DNA of 64,000 nt from Metarhizobium sp964253915 (GCF_964253915.1 NZ_CAXUSG020000010.1:124001-188000); one strand, 5' to 3'. Shown: positions 7,824 to 16,437, numbered from the stretch's first letter. Numbers and translations are program-made. Notes: generated by a model from the letters alone, not told the origin.

Positions 7824-8375
7824 ATGACCTTTGCCTGGACCCCGCATCGTTTCGCCGGTGGTGCATTGGCGCTGGATGTCGCCAACAGCGTCGTCCTGCG
7901 CTTTGACCCGGCGCGCCGTATCGATCGCTTCGCCGTGGCCGAACAGATCGACGATTTTCCGCGCGCAGCCAGTGCGTTTTGTGCCGAACGGGCACTGTTC
8001 GGGCCGTTGAAGCCGGTGCGGAAGCAGGATCGCCCCGCGTTCATCTCCTTGCGTGAAGCCATAGACGGGCATTTTCGACGCAGGGTTCAAGGTGAGGACG
8101 CGCGTCTGGAGCTTGCAGACTTGTTGGAGAATGCCGCCACCATCCTGCGGCAGGCGCCGTCGGCAGACGATCTCGGTCTGGCGACGGCGCATTCGGCGCT
8201 TCGGCTCATCGCCGGTCCCGAGACGGAGCGGATGAAGATCTGCCCAAACTGCTGCTGGCTGTTCCTCGACCGCAGCAAAAACAGAAGCCGGGCCTGGTGC
8301 GACATGGCGGTCTGCGGCAACCGTGCCAAGGCCAGCCGCCATTATCACCGCAAGAGGCAGGAGATTGCGACATGA
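7824..8375 (+). CDS. CGNR zinc-finger / ABATE-domain putative transcriptional regulator
   Basis: 183 residues. The N-terminal part (about 8-130) resembles the ABATE (putative stress-induced regulator) domain, with LALDVANSV near its start. The C-terminus is a CGNR zinc finger: C140, C143, C159 and C164 in CPNC...WCDMAVCGNR, followed by a basic tail (KASRHYHRKR). Proteins of this kind are thought to regulate transcription. It is divergent from an ABC permease with an inverted repeat directly upstream of its start, which suggests autoregulation and control of the permease. Its stop overlaps the start of the next gene, a lipoprotein, by 4 bases. The effector is unknown. Confidence 0.85.
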   Translation: MTFAWTPHRFAGGALALDVANSVVLRFDPARRIDRFAVAEQIDDFPRAASAFCAERALFGPLKPVRKQDRPAFISLREAIDGHFRRRVQGEDARLELADLLENAATILRQAPSADDLGLATAHSALRLIAGPETERMKICPNCCWLFLDRSKNRSRAWCDMAVCGNRAKASRHYHRKRQEIAT

Positions 8376-8881
8376 CATTGAAATTTCTAAGATATTCCGG
8401 CCTCGTCGCGCTTACCTTGCTGGCCGCGTGCCAGCGGGATTCCGGGGACGGGCTGACGGAGATTTCCGGCAAGCTTTTCGTCTTTAATTACCGCGTGGCG
8501 ACAGCCACCTACGTCATCACCCTGCAGCGCAAGGCGCCGCTGCCGGAAAACGGCGTGGTCGAGGCGGAATATGAAAATCCGCGCGGCGGCGCGCCGCTGA
8601 CCACACGCTCGAAAATCTATCCGTTCTGGGAAAAGATCGTGCTCGAGAGCCCACCGCTGCACTGTATCGTCAAGGACAGGCGTTACGCGGTGAAGATCCG
8701 CATTCTCGACAGCGACAGCAAGCTGCTGCAATCGCTGGAGACCACCGTCGTTTCCAACCTCGACCAGACCATCCTGCCGGCAAAACCGCTGGTGATCGGC
8801 CCGGTCTACACGAAAAATCCGGAGGTCTACAAGGCGGATGGAACAGCCGACTATTCGCCCGACGCCGGATGTCCGGCATGA
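8372..8881 (+). CDS. Putative lipoprotein of unknown function
   Basis: 169 residues beginning with a lipoprotein signal peptide: LVALTLLAACQRDSG has the lipobox LAAC, so Cys would be acylated and the protein membrane-anchored, facing the periplasm. The mature part looks beta-rich (KLFVFNYRVATATYVITLQRK) and includes one internal Cys (LHCIVKDRRY) and a terminal CPA. I do not recognise a family. The ATG at 8372 overlaps the CGNR gene stop (ATGA), so the two are probably translated together; a strong terminator follows. An upstream in-frame start at 8297 is rejected because it overlaps the CGNR coding region. Confidence 0.78.
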   Translation: MTLKFLRYSGLVALTLLAACQRDSGDGLTEISGKLFVFNYRVATATYVITLQRKAPLPENGVVEAEYENPRGGAPLTTRSKIYPFWEKIVLESPPLHCIVKDRRYAVKIRILDSDSKLLQSLETTVVSNLDQTILPAKPLVIGPVYTKNPEVYKADGTADYSPDAGCPA

Positions 8882-8912
8882 AAAAACCGGGACGTTGCCG
8901 CCCCGGTTTTTC
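8882..8912. terminator. Bidirectional rho-independent terminator
   Basis: AAAAAACCGGG and CCCGGTTTTT flank a short loop directly after the lipoprotein stop. A and T runs on both sides allow it to end transcription from the lipoprotein gene and from ndk, which converges on it. Confidence 0.88.
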
Positions 8913-8954
8913 GATTCCGATCAGGAGGTTCCGCGCATCGGCGCAGAAGCTGGA

Positions 8955-9377
8955 TCAGCCGACGATTTCGGTGTCGGAGAACCAGTACTTGATTTCCTGG
9001 GCAGCGGTTTCCGGAGCATCCGAGCCGTGAACGGAGTTTTCGCCGATCGACAGAGCGTGCGTCTTGCGGATGGTGCCTTCGTCGGCGTTGGCCGGGTTGG
9101 TGGCGCCCATGATTTCGCGGTTCTTGAGGATGGCGTTTTCGCCTTCGAGAACCTGAACGATGGTCGGGCCGGAGGTCATGCCTTCGACGAGTTCGCCGAA
9201 GAACGGACGCTCCTTGTGAACGGCGTAGAAGCCTTCGGCTTCGCGCTTGCTCATCCAGACGCGCTTGGAAGCAACGACGCGCAGGCCGGCGTCTTCAAGC
9301 ATCTTGGTGATGGCACCGGTCAGGTTGCGCTTCGTCGCGTCCGGCTTGATCATCGAAAACGTGCGTTCAATCGCCAT
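8955..9377 (-). CDS. ndk: Nucleoside diphosphate kinase
   Basis: 140 residues, the standard length. The enzyme transfers the gamma-phosphate of ATP to other nucleoside diphosphates through a phospho-His intermediate. The starting block is ERTFSMIKPDATKR (Lys11 binds the phosphates) and the active-site block is NSVHGSDAPE with His117. The ATG at 9377 is preceded by AAGAAGAGGATATG. It stands alone: the terminator at 8882-8912 lies beyond its stop and a GST gene lies upstream on the same strand. Confidence 0.97.
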   Translation of the reverse strand: MAIERTFSMIKPDATKRNLTGAITKMLEDAGLRVVASKRVWMSKREAEGFYAVHKERPFFGELVEGMTSGPTIVQVLEGENAILKNREIMGATNPANADEGTIRKTHALSIGENSVHGSDAPETAAQEIKYWFSDTEIVG

Positions 9378-9457
9378 GTCTCATATCCTCTTCTTGTAGG
9401 GAAAGTGGGCGGTGTTTACCCGCCCGAACGCCCGAAAACAAGAGGCCGGCGGCAATT

Positions 9458-10147
9458 TCACGCCGGTGTCACAGTCCGCCCGCGCGCATTGAACAGATCC
9501 AGGCACCGGTCGAACCAATGACCGACCGGGTCCTCATCGGCAAACAATGTCAGGCCGGCGGTGATCCGTCCCCACTGGAATGCGCCAAAGACGATGTAAT
9601 CGGCGAAAAGCGGCGTCTCGCCCCCGAAATACGGCTGGAACTTCAGCATGTGCCGCAGCGGCTCCAGCTTGGCGGGAAAGGCAGCCTTCTCCGCTTCGGC
9701 CTCGGCGGCCACCTCCTCCAACGTCTTGCCGAAACGCGCTTCGCGGCTGGCGCGGAAATAGGCCTGGTCCTTGTCGGCCAGCATGCCGTGGATGGACAGC
9801 AGCGCCATCTTGGTGATGGCCGGATGCAGCAACGTCTGGGAGAAACCCTCGACGAAACGCGACAGCGCCTTCCCGCCCTCGCCGCCGAACAGCGACGGCC
9901 GGTCCGGATAGGCTTCATCGAGGTACAGCGCGATATCAAAACTGTCGCGCACCAGGAGATCACCGTCACGCAGCACCGGCACCGTTTTCGAGAAGCCGTT
10001 TTCGACCGTGGGTATGGCGGTGAAGGGGCCGGGCATTTCAGAAAACTCCAGGCCCTTGTGATCGAGCGCCATCACCACCTTCCAGCAATGCGGCGAAAAC
10101 GGCCGCTCTACATCGGCACCACACAGGGAATAGAGGATTCTGCTCAT
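9458..10147 (-). CDS. Glutathione S-transferase-like protein
   Basis: 229-residue GST-fold protein. The thioredoxin-like N-terminus reads RILYSLCGADVERPFSPHCWKVVMAL, followed by IPTVENGFSKTVPVLRDGDLLVRDSFDIALYL, where VPVL carries the cis-Pro and DS contacts glutathione. The C-terminal half is helical with FADYIVFGAFQW. It resembles the beta-etherase/LigE-like GST group (LCG..RPFSPHCWK), but the substrate is unknown. The start at 10147 has AAAGGAG upstream; an in-frame start at 10189 is less likely. Confidence 0.85.
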   Translation of the reverse strand: MSRILYSLCGADVERPFSPHCWKVVMALDHKGLEFSEMPGPFTAIPTVENGFSKTVPVLRDGDLLVRDSFDIALYLDEAYPDRPSLFGGEGGKALSRFVEGFSQTLLHPAITKMALLSIHGMLADKDQAYFRASREARFGKTLEEVAAEAEAEKAAFPAKLEPLRHMLKFQPYFGGETPLFADYIVFGAFQWGRITAGLTLFADEDPVGHWFDRCLDLFNARGRTVTPA

Positions 10148-10282
10148 CGACGGCTCCTTTGTCTCGAAAACTGAGGCATAGGAAAACAATCGTGACCAAG
10201 AATCAAATCACGAAAATTCATCGCAGCGATCATCCTTCGTGACGGGTTTTGGCGATAGCATGCGAGAAACCGGGAGAGAGCC

Positions 10283-10792
10283 ATGCTCAAGCATTTTGGA
10301 ATGTTTGCCGACTACAATCGCTGGGCCAACGAACAGCTTTACGCCGCGGCCGCAAACCTTGGCGATGCAGACTATCGCAAGGATATGGGCGCCTTCTTCG
10401 GATCGCTGCACGCAACGCTCAACCATCTGCTTTCCGCCGATCGCATCTGGATGAAGCGCTTCACCGGAACCGGAACGGCACCGACAACCCTGAATGCCAT
10501 CCTCCACGACGACCTGCCGGCGCTGACGGAGGCGCGACGGGCGGAAGACCACAGGATCATCGCTTGGATCGCCGGCCTCGAGGCAGACGCCCTTTCCGGC
10601 ACCTTCACCTACACACCGATCACCGCTCCCACCGAAATCACCCAGCCGCTCGCCCCGGCTTTGGCACACGTCTTCAACCACCAGACCCACCATCGGGGGC
10701 AGTGCCACACGATCCTCACGGCGCTGGGCCAGCCGAGCCTCGGGCTGGACCTCGCCTATTTCCTGCGTGGCGAAGGGGCGAAGTGGGTGTGA
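10283..10792 (+). CDS. DinB family protein
   Basis: 169-residue four-helix-bundle protein of the DinB/YfiT superfamily, which usually bind a metal with three His and include thiol-dependent transferases. The likely ligands are the His in SLHATLNHLLSADRIW and the His pair in HVFNHQTHHRGQ. Typical blocks MFADYNRWANEQLY (N-terminus) and HRGQCHTILTALGQPS are present. The ATG at 10283 follows GGGAGAGAGCC. It is a single gene; the molecular function is not known for this subgroup. Confidence 0.88.
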   Translation: MLKHFGMFADYNRWANEQLYAAAANLGDADYRKDMGAFFGSLHATLNHLLSADRIWMKRFTGTGTAPTTLNAILHDDLPALTEARRAEDHRIIAWIAGLEADALSGTFTYTPITAPTEITQPLAPALAHVFNHQTHHRGQCHTILTALGQPSLGLDLAYFLRGEGAKWV

Positions 10793-10931
10793 GGCAGGCA
10801 AGCCGTCATTAACCGCGTTGGCGGAGAAAAGTTTTAGCCCAACGGCATATTCAGCCGATCTTAACACCGGCGGCGCATAGCGGAGGTTGTGGGCCGCACG
10901 AAAACAAGACGGCCGGGATGGCGGGGCCGAT

Positions 10932-11966
10932 ATGAAGAACGCTCTGGTGGCAATATCGAAAGACGGCGGTGCAACCGTATCCGCCGATGCGCAAAAAATC
11001 ATGCAGGTCATGGCGCGGCGCGGCATCGCCGCCCTGCCCCGCAACTACGAACTTGTCTTCGAAGCGCTCTCCGGGCGCAATCCGGAACTCTCGGCGGATT
11101 TTGCCGCCCTGGGCGACCAGCCGCGCCAGGCGGAACTGGACGAGATGGGCTTCTATCACCGCCTGGTCGGCCATTGCGGCGTCGCCGCCGTCAAGGCGCA
11201 GACGGAAACCGGCGCACTGCTGCGCGGCCTCAAAGAGCAGCTTGCCACGGGCCTGTCGCACAAGCGCACGTTCCTGCGCGCCCTGGAACTGACCTCCCGC
11301 TCGCTGCGCGAAGACGATACCGACATCGCGGAAACGCTGGCGTCGCTCGATTATCTCACTGCAGCCATGACCGAATTCGTCACCGTCGAAACGGCACTCG
11401 GCAAGACGCTCGGCGATGGCGCAGCCGCCCTCGACAAACTCACCAGGGGTCTCGGCGCCGTCGAAAAGACGATGCTGATCGACAAGCTGACGCAACTGCC
11501 CAACCGCATCGCCTTTCGAAAGCGGCTCGATTCGCTTTACGCTGAGGGAAGCACACCCGAACGCACGGCGGTCATCCTCGCCGATATCGACCATTTCGGC
11601 CTCGTCAATGCCAAATTCGGCCATCAGGCGGGCAACCGGCTGCTGAAGCGCCTCGCCTCGATTTTCCGCAAATCGGTGAAGAAGAACGACTTCGTCGCCC
11701 GCATCGGCGGCGACGATTTCGCGTTCGTGTTCAGCGACGTCGACCAGAACGACATGAAGGCGATCAGCGAGCGGCTTCGCGGCACGATCGAGGAGAACCT
11801 CGTTTTCGCCACGTCCGATGCCGGCGCCGATGCCACGCTGACGGTTTCGATCGGCGTCGCCCTCTCCGCCTCGGCGCCTTCGGCAGCACAGCTCCAGGTC
11901 AATGCCGAGGCTGCCCTCGCTGCAGCAAAGAACAACGCCCGGCATCCGATCCGTTTCGCCGTCTGA
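10932..11966 (+). CDS. GGDEF-domain protein (putative diguanylate cyclase)
   Basis: 344 residues. The C-terminal half (about 180-340) is a GGDEF domain, which makes cyclic di-GMP from two GTP: DKLTQLPNRIAFRKRL begins it, then ILADIDHFGLVN, and the signature is RIGGDDF. The fourth residue is Asp rather than Glu, and the inhibitory I-site position reads KKND rather than RxxD, so product feedback may be missing. The N-terminal half (about 1-175) has no membrane span and looks helical; I do not recognise it. Start at the ATG 10932, with GTG 10887 as the alternative. A shared terminator follows. Confidence 0.9.
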   Translation: MKNALVAISKDGGATVSADAQKIMQVMARRGIAALPRNYELVFEALSGRNPELSADFAALGDQPRQAELDEMGFYHRLVGHCGVAAVKAQTETGALLRGLKEQLATGLSHKRTFLRALELTSRSLREDDTDIAETLASLDYLTAAMTEFVTVETALGKTLGDGAAALDKLTRGLGAVEKTMLIDKLTQLPNRIAFRKRLDSLYAEGSTPERTAVILADIDHFGLVNAKFGHQAGNRLLKRLASIFRKSVKKNDFVARIGGDDFAFVFSDVDQNDMKAISERLRGTIEENLVFATSDAGADATLTVSIGVALSASAPSAAQLQVNAEAALAAAKNNARHPIRFAV

Positions 11967-11989
11967 AACGACACCTGCCCCTCCAAACG

Positions 11990-12018
11990 AAAAAAGCCGC
12001 GGCTCAACCGCGGCTTTT
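11990..12018. terminator. Bidirectional terminator between GGDEF and chemoreceptor genes
   Basis: AAAAGCCGCGG, a CTCAA loop and CCGCGGCTTTT give a perfect 11-base stem with A and T runs on either side. It lies between the convergent GGDEF gene (plus) and chemoreceptor gene (minus). Confidence 0.9.
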
Positions 12019-12040
12019 CTGTTCATGCCTGCTTTTTGGG

Positions 12041-13639
12041 TCAGGCCGCGTAGCGATGCCGCGCCTGACGTGCACCCTTTGCGGCGGTGCGGAACCGCGA
12101 CAGCAGATCCTCCAGGGTGGTCGCCTCATTGGCCAGCGCCACCGTCGCGGCGGAGGATTCCTCCACCATCGCGGCATTGCGCTGGGTGTTGTTGTCGATA
12201 CTGGAGATCGCCGCATTGATCTCCGAAAGGCCGGCCGCCTGCTCGCGCGCACCGGAAACGATGGTGGCGACGTGGACGTTCATCTCGGCGACCTGGCCGG
12301 CGATGGCGCGCAGGGCTTCCCCGGCCTCGCCAACCAGCGTGACGCCGCTGTTGACGTGTTCACCCGAGGCGTTGATCAGCTGCTTGATTTCCTTGGCGGC
12401 GGTTGCCGACCGCTGGGCCAGTTCGCGCACTTCCTGGGCAACGACGGCGAAACCCTTGCCGGCTTCGCCAGCACGCGCCGCTTCGACGCCGGCGTTGAGC
12501 GCCAGCAGGTTGGTCTGGAAGGCGATCTCGTCGATGACGCCGATGATGTTGCTGATCTCGCGCGAGGAGGTCTCGATCCGACCCATGGCATCGACGGCCG
12601 TCGTGACGATCTGGCCCGACCGTTCGGCACTGCTGCTGGTGTTTGCCACCAGCTTGCCGACTGTGTCGGCGACGGCACTGGTGCGTCGCACCGCCTCGGT
12701 CACCTGCGTCAAGGAGCTCAGGGTTTCCTCGATGGAGGCCGCCTGGCGCTCGGTGCGGGCGGAAAGATCCTGCGTGGCTTCGCTGATCTGGCTTGCGCCG
12801 TTGCGCACGCTGTTGGTGATCGAGCTGACCTGGCCGATGGCTGCTTCGAGATTTTCGACCGACAGGTTGAAGGAACTGCGCAGGCCATCGAGATCGCCCT
12901 TGAAGTTCTCGGAAATGCGACAGGCGAGATCGCCGCGCGAAAGATCCGACAGGGCTGCCTTGAGTTTTTCGACGGCAAATTCCAGCGCTGCCGCTTCCGT
13001 CTGGCGCTCGTGTTCGTGCTGGCGGCGCTGCTCTTCGGCCTGCCGGTCGGCGGCGCGTGCCCGCTCCGACATTTCCTTCTCGTTGTGCTGAGCCTCCTGG
13101 GCCAGGGTGATCGCCTCCTCAGCCGAGAAGAACGACAGGCTGACGGCGCGCACCAGCGTGATCAGGACCGCCGTCTGCAGGACCAGAACGACAGCATGGA
13201 GAACGACGCGGCTGAAATCGGACTCGCCGGGGAAAACGGCCAGCGGTGCGGCGACGAACAGCAGCAGGTGATGCACGGCCACCAACGCCGAATAGGCAAT
13301 CAGCGCGCGCCAGTCTATCCAGGCGGCACAGATCGCCAGCGAGGCGAAGAAGTACATGTGGATGTCGATCTGCAGCGGCGATCCGGAAAACGTATAGACG
13401 AGGATCGCGACGGTTGCGGCATGCGCCATCGACGTCACGACGCGCGTCGTCGGACCGGTGCGATCCGTGACCCAGCCGACGCTGACGGCAACCGCAACGA
13501 CGACGGCGGCCAATACCGGAAGGATCTCAAAACCTTCATCGCGAAAGACGGTGTGGGCAATGATGAGCAACACATTGATCCAGACAAGCCCGAAGATAGC
13601 CGGAGCAATCTTCTCGCGGAGTCGATTCAAGGCATTCAT
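12041..13639 (-). CDS. Methyl-accepting chemotaxis protein with multi-span membrane sensor
   Basis: 532 residues. The N-terminal 170 residues hold about six hydrophobic spans with little periplasmic sequence, and conserved-looking His (H94 in DIHMYFF, H123-H124 in AVHHLLL, H148). A coiled, charged linker (175-225) and a HAMP-like segment (about 225-275) lead to the methyl-accepting domain, whose hairpin tip reads EIAFQTNLLALNAGVEAARAG (371-391) and GFAVVAQEVRELAQRSA. It would signal to a CheA kinase. No C-terminal CheR-binding pentapeptide is seen (it ends RHRYAA). The start at 13639 overlaps the stop of the upstream small gene by 4 bases and has GAGGG; the frame upstream of it is a shadow of that gene. 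The ligand is unknown. Confidence 0.92.
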   Translation of the reverse strand: MNALNRLREKIAPAIFGLVWINVLLIIAHTVFRDEGFEILPVLAAVVVAVAVSVGWVTDRTGPTTRVVTSMAHAATVAILVYTFSGSPLQIDIHMYFFASLAICAAWIDWRALIAYSALVAVHHLLLFVAAPLAVFPGESDFSRVVLHAVVLVLQTAVLITLVRAVSLSFFSAEEAITLAQEAQHNEKEMSERARAADRQAEEQRRQHEHERQTEAAALEFAVEKLKAALSDLSRGDLACRISENFKGDLDGLRSSFNLSVENLEAAIGQVSSITNSVRNGASQISEATQDLSARTERQAASIEETLSSLTQVTEAVRRTSAVADTVGKLVANTSSSAERSGQIVTTAVDAMGRIETSSREISNIIGVIDEIAFQTNLLALNAGVEAARAGEAGKGFAVVAQEVRELAQRSATAAKEIKQLINASGEHVNSGVTLVGEAGEALRAIAGQVAEMNVHVATIVSGAREQAAGLSEINAAISSIDNNTQRNAAMVEESSAATVALANEATTLEDLLSRFRTAAKGARQARHRYAA

Positions 13640-13935
13640 TTGATATCCCTCTGTAGGCAGCCGACGGCCAAACTGTGGTTGAGCACCAGAAGTGCTCCGG
13701 ATTGCATGAGACGCATCGGAAAATCCTTTGCGTCGGAATAGGCGATCGCCATCCATGGACGCCGGCCGGGGCCGACGAAGGCCCCTCCGGCATCTCCGAT
13801 GACCGACAGCATGTGAGCGGCCGGGGCGGAAGGATCCGTGACGACGAGCACAAAACGTCCGTTGGGCAGCGCCCAGACTGCGATCAGCAGCGCCAGAAAC
13901 AGACAGAAATGGGCCGCGACAACGACACGGTTCAT
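13636..13935 (-). CDS. Small membrane protein co-translated with the chemoreceptor
   Basis: 99 residues. One N-terminal membrane span (about 5-24, ending AVWALP) leads into a probably periplasmic segment (VVTDPSAPAAHMLSVIGDAGG) that ends with another mildly hydrophobic stretch (GALLVLNHSLAVGC). The 4-base overlap with the chemoreceptor start strongly implies translational coupling, so it may assemble with or modulate the receptor. I recognise no family. The ATG at 13935 was chosen because the membrane span starts there; 13980 is an in-frame alternative with an unlikely N-terminus. Confidence 0.72.
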   Translation of the reverse strand: MNRVVVAAHFCLFLALLIAVWALPNGRFVLVVTDPSAPAAHMLSVIGDAGGAFVGPGRRPWMAIAYSDAKDFPMRLMQSGALLVLNHSLAVGCLQRDIK

Positions 13936-14309
13936 TGGATTGATCACCCGAAATTGGATGCCGGATCGCCAAGCCCCCAACAGACGGCGGTTTCCGTGCT
14001 GGACTACATTATGATAACGTAATTAAAAAATCGTTATTATTTCAATACCTCCATGTTCACCGCCAATATTGATAAATAGATTTTTTTATTACATGGAAAA
14101 TGCTGAAAACAGCGACGAAATTGATAAATATCAATTTATGCAATTTGAAATATACTTATTATTGCTTCCTATCCTGCTTTAAACGAGGAAAGCACGGTGG
14201 AATTGCACTCGACATCGGTCACCGGCCTTCAATCGCCCCGGATGGGAATGCGGCAGACCGTCGCCAGCACGCTCTTGCGTTCCCGATGGAGTTCGGCGAA
14301 AACGCCGGC
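13936..14309. other. A+T-rich divergent intergenic region with a dyad
   Basis: 374 bases, clearly A+T-rich between about 14000 and 14180, separating the divergent chemoreceptor and ABC-F operons. It contains an inverted repeat ATAACG (14014-14019) / CGTTAT (14032-14037) separated by 12 A+T-rich bases, about 80-100 bases upstream of the small membrane protein start. Plausible place for promoters of both units. An open frame here that is continuous with the ABC-F gene (from 14100) has no family similarity and is not annotated. Confidence 0.6.
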
Positions 14310-16199
14310 ATGATTACGCTCACCAACCTCTCCGCCCGTATTGCCGGGCGCTTGCTCATCGACCAGGCCAACGTGACGCTTCCGGCGGGCACGAAGGCAG
14401 GCCTTGTCGGCAGGAACGGCGCCGGCAAATCCACACTCTTCCGCATCATCACCGGAGAGATGGAAAGCGAGAGCGGATCGGTGTCGATGCCGCGTCAGGC
14501 GCGCATCGGGCAGGTTGCCCAGGAGGCGCCAGGCACCGAGGAACCGCTGATCGAGATCGTGCTGAAAGCGGACAAGGAGCGCGAAGCGCTGCTCACCGAA
14601 GCCGTCACGGCAAAGGACCCGCACCGGATCGCCGAAATCCAAACGCGGCTTGCCGATATCCAGGCGCATTCGGCGGAAGCACGTGCCGCCAGCATTCTCT
14701 CCGGCCTCGGCTTCGACCACGAGGCGCAGGCGCGTCCGGCCTCCAGCTTCTCCGGCGGCTGGCGCATGCGCGTGGCGCTTGCCGCCGTGCTGTTTTCCGA
14801 GCCGGACCTCTTGCTGCTCGACGAACCGACCAACTATCTCGACCTCGAAGGCACGTTGTGGCTGGAAGATTATATCCGCCGCTATCCCTACACGGTCATC
14901 ATCATCAGCCACGACCGCGACCTTCTGAACACGGCGGTCAACTCGATCATTCATCTCGACCAGAAGAAGCTCACCTTCTATCGCGGCGGCTACGACCAGT
15001 TCGAACGCCAGAAGGCGGAAGCCGACGAGCTGCAGATGAAAGCGAAGGCGAAGAACGACGCCGCCCGCAAACATCTGCAGAGTTTTATCGACCGCTTCCG
15101 CGCCAAGGCCACCAAGGCGCGGCAGGCGCAGAGCCGCATCAAGGCGCTGGAGCGCATGGGCACGGTTGCCGCCGTCATCGAAGACCATGTCCAGGGCTTC
15201 ACCTTCCCGGAGCCGGAAAAGCAGCCCGCCTCGCCGATCATCGCAGTCCAGAGCGGCGCCGTCGGCTACGCGCCCGGCAAACCGATCCTGACGCGCCTCA
15301 ACCTGCGCATCGACAATGACGACCGTATCGCCCTGCTCGGCTCGAACGGCAACGGCAAGTCCACTTTCGCGAAATTCATCTCCGGCAAGCTCACCGCCGA
15401 GACCGGAGAAGTGCGGACGGCGCCGAACCTGAAGATTGGCTTCTTCGCCCAGCACCAGCTCGACGATCTCGTGCCGAAGGACAGCGCTGTCGAGCATATC
15501 CGGCGATTGATGCCGGAGGCACCGGAAGCCAAGGTGCGCGCCCGCGTCGCCCAGATGGGCCTGGCGACGGAAAAGATGGACACGCCGGCCAAGGATCTTT
15601 CGGGCGGCGAAAAGGCGCGACTGCTGATGGGCATCGCCGCCTTCGATGCGCCGAACCTGCTGATCCTCGACGAACCGACCAACCACCTCGACATCGACAG
15701 CCGCAATGCGCTGATCCAGGCGCTGAATGACTATCCCGGCGCCGTCATCCTCATCTCGCACGACCGCCACCTGATCGAGGCGACCGTCGACCGGCTGTGG
15801 CTGGTGCGTGACGGTACCGTGACCAATTACGACGGCGACCTGGAAGACTATCGCAGCATCGTCGTCTCCAGTTCCAAGCCGAAAAGCGGCGCTGCCAAGA
15901 CGGATGCGGCCGACGACAGCCGCAACAAGGCCGACCAGCGCAAGGCGGCGGCGGAAAAGCGCGCCACCTACGCGCCGCTGAAGAAAAAGATCAACGATCT
16001 CGAATCCTTGACGGAAAAGCTGAACAAGCAGATTCAGCTTCTGGACAAGGAACTTGAAGATCCCGCGCTCTACGAAAAATCGCCCGACAAGGCCGTCGCC
16101 AATTCGAAGGAGCGCGCCGCCGCGCTTGCCAAGCTGAACGAGGCGGAGGAACAGTGGCTGGAGCTGTCTGCCGAATATGAGGAGGCGATGGCGGGGTAA
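14310..16199 (+). CDS. ABC-F family ATP-binding protein
   Basis: 629 residues, soluble, with two ABC ATPase domains and no membrane spans, as in the ABC-F family (Uup, YheS, EttA), which act on ribosomes rather than as transporters. Domain 1: Walker A GRNGAGKST, signature FSGGWRMR, Walker B LLLLDEPTNYLD. Then a linker with the basic helical arm (RFRAKATKARQAQSRIKALERM). Domain 2: Walker A GSNGNGKST, signature LSGGEKARL, Walker B ILDEPTNHLD. A charged coiled-coil C-terminal region (about 530-625) resembles the Uup-type DNA/ribosome-binding tail. The ATG at 14310 begins the family's MITLTNLSARI; no good ribosome site precedes it, and 14286 is an alternative. Confidence 0.92.
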   Translation: MITLTNLSARIAGRLLIDQANVTLPAGTKAGLVGRNGAGKSTLFRIITGEMESESGSVSMPRQARIGQVAQEAPGTEEPLIEIVLKADKEREALLTEAVTAKDPHRIAEIQTRLADIQAHSAEARAASILSGLGFDHEAQARPASSFSGGWRMRVALAAVLFSEPDLLLLDEPTNYLDLEGTLWLEDYIRRYPYTVIIISHDRDLLNTAVNSIIHLDQKKLTFYRGGYDQFERQKAEADELQMKAKAKNDAARKHLQSFIDRFRAKATKARQAQSRIKALERMGTVAAVIEDHVQGFTFPEPEKQPASPIIAVQSGAVGYAPGKPILTRLNLRIDNDDRIALLGSNGNGKSTFAKFISGKLTAETGEVRTAPNLKIGFFAQHQLDDLVPKDSAVEHIRRLMPEAPEAKVRARVAQMGLATEKMDTPAKDLSGGEKARLLMGIAAFDAPNLLILDEPTNHLDIDSRNALIQALNDYPGAVILISHDRHLIEATVDRLWLVRDGTVTNYDGDLEDYRSIVVSSSKPKSGAAKTDAADDSRNKADQRKAAAEKRATYAPLKKKINDLESLTEKLNKQIQLLDKELEDPALYEKSPDKAVANSKERAAALAKLNEAEEQWLELSAEYEEAMAG

Positions 16200-16253
16200 C
16201 CGCCATCCGCGGGTGGAACGAGAGGGTGCCACACGGCAAGACCTGTCCGTTTG

Positions 16254-16303
16254 GCCCCCTCATCCGACCCTTGGGCCACCTTCTCCCCGCGGGGGAGAAG
16301 GGG
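16254..16303. repeat. RIME-like palindromic intergenic repeat, copy 1
   Basis: Begins GCCCCCTCATCCGACCC and contains a perfect 10-base stem, CCTTCTCCCC (16279-16288) / GGGGAGAAGG (16292-16301), with a GCG loop. Shares its CCCCTCAT(C/T)CG start and CTCCCC stem with copies at 50244 and 54634. It resembles the Rhizobium-specific intergenic mosaic element. It lies after the ABC-F stop. Confidence 0.8.
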
Positions 16304-16437
16304 AAGAGGCGGCGTAGCGCGATATGTGATTGCCAACGCCACCCGCAGAATAGTTAAAGTCCGCAGCGCTGCGGCAACGCTTCGTTAACCATAATCGAGA
16401 AAAATTGCTCAACATTATCGATTTGTTGAGTGATTTG

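Noticed and set aside
14100..14309. 70-codon N-terminal extension of the ABC-F gene
   Set aside because: The extension lies in A+T-rich non-coding-like sequence with no similarity; family proteins start MITLTNL at 14310.
14229..16232. 667-codon open frame on the minus strand
   Set aside because: It lies fully antisense to the ABC-F gene, whose motifs are complete; high G+C coding DNA often leaves long empty antisense frames, and the translation shows no family pattern.
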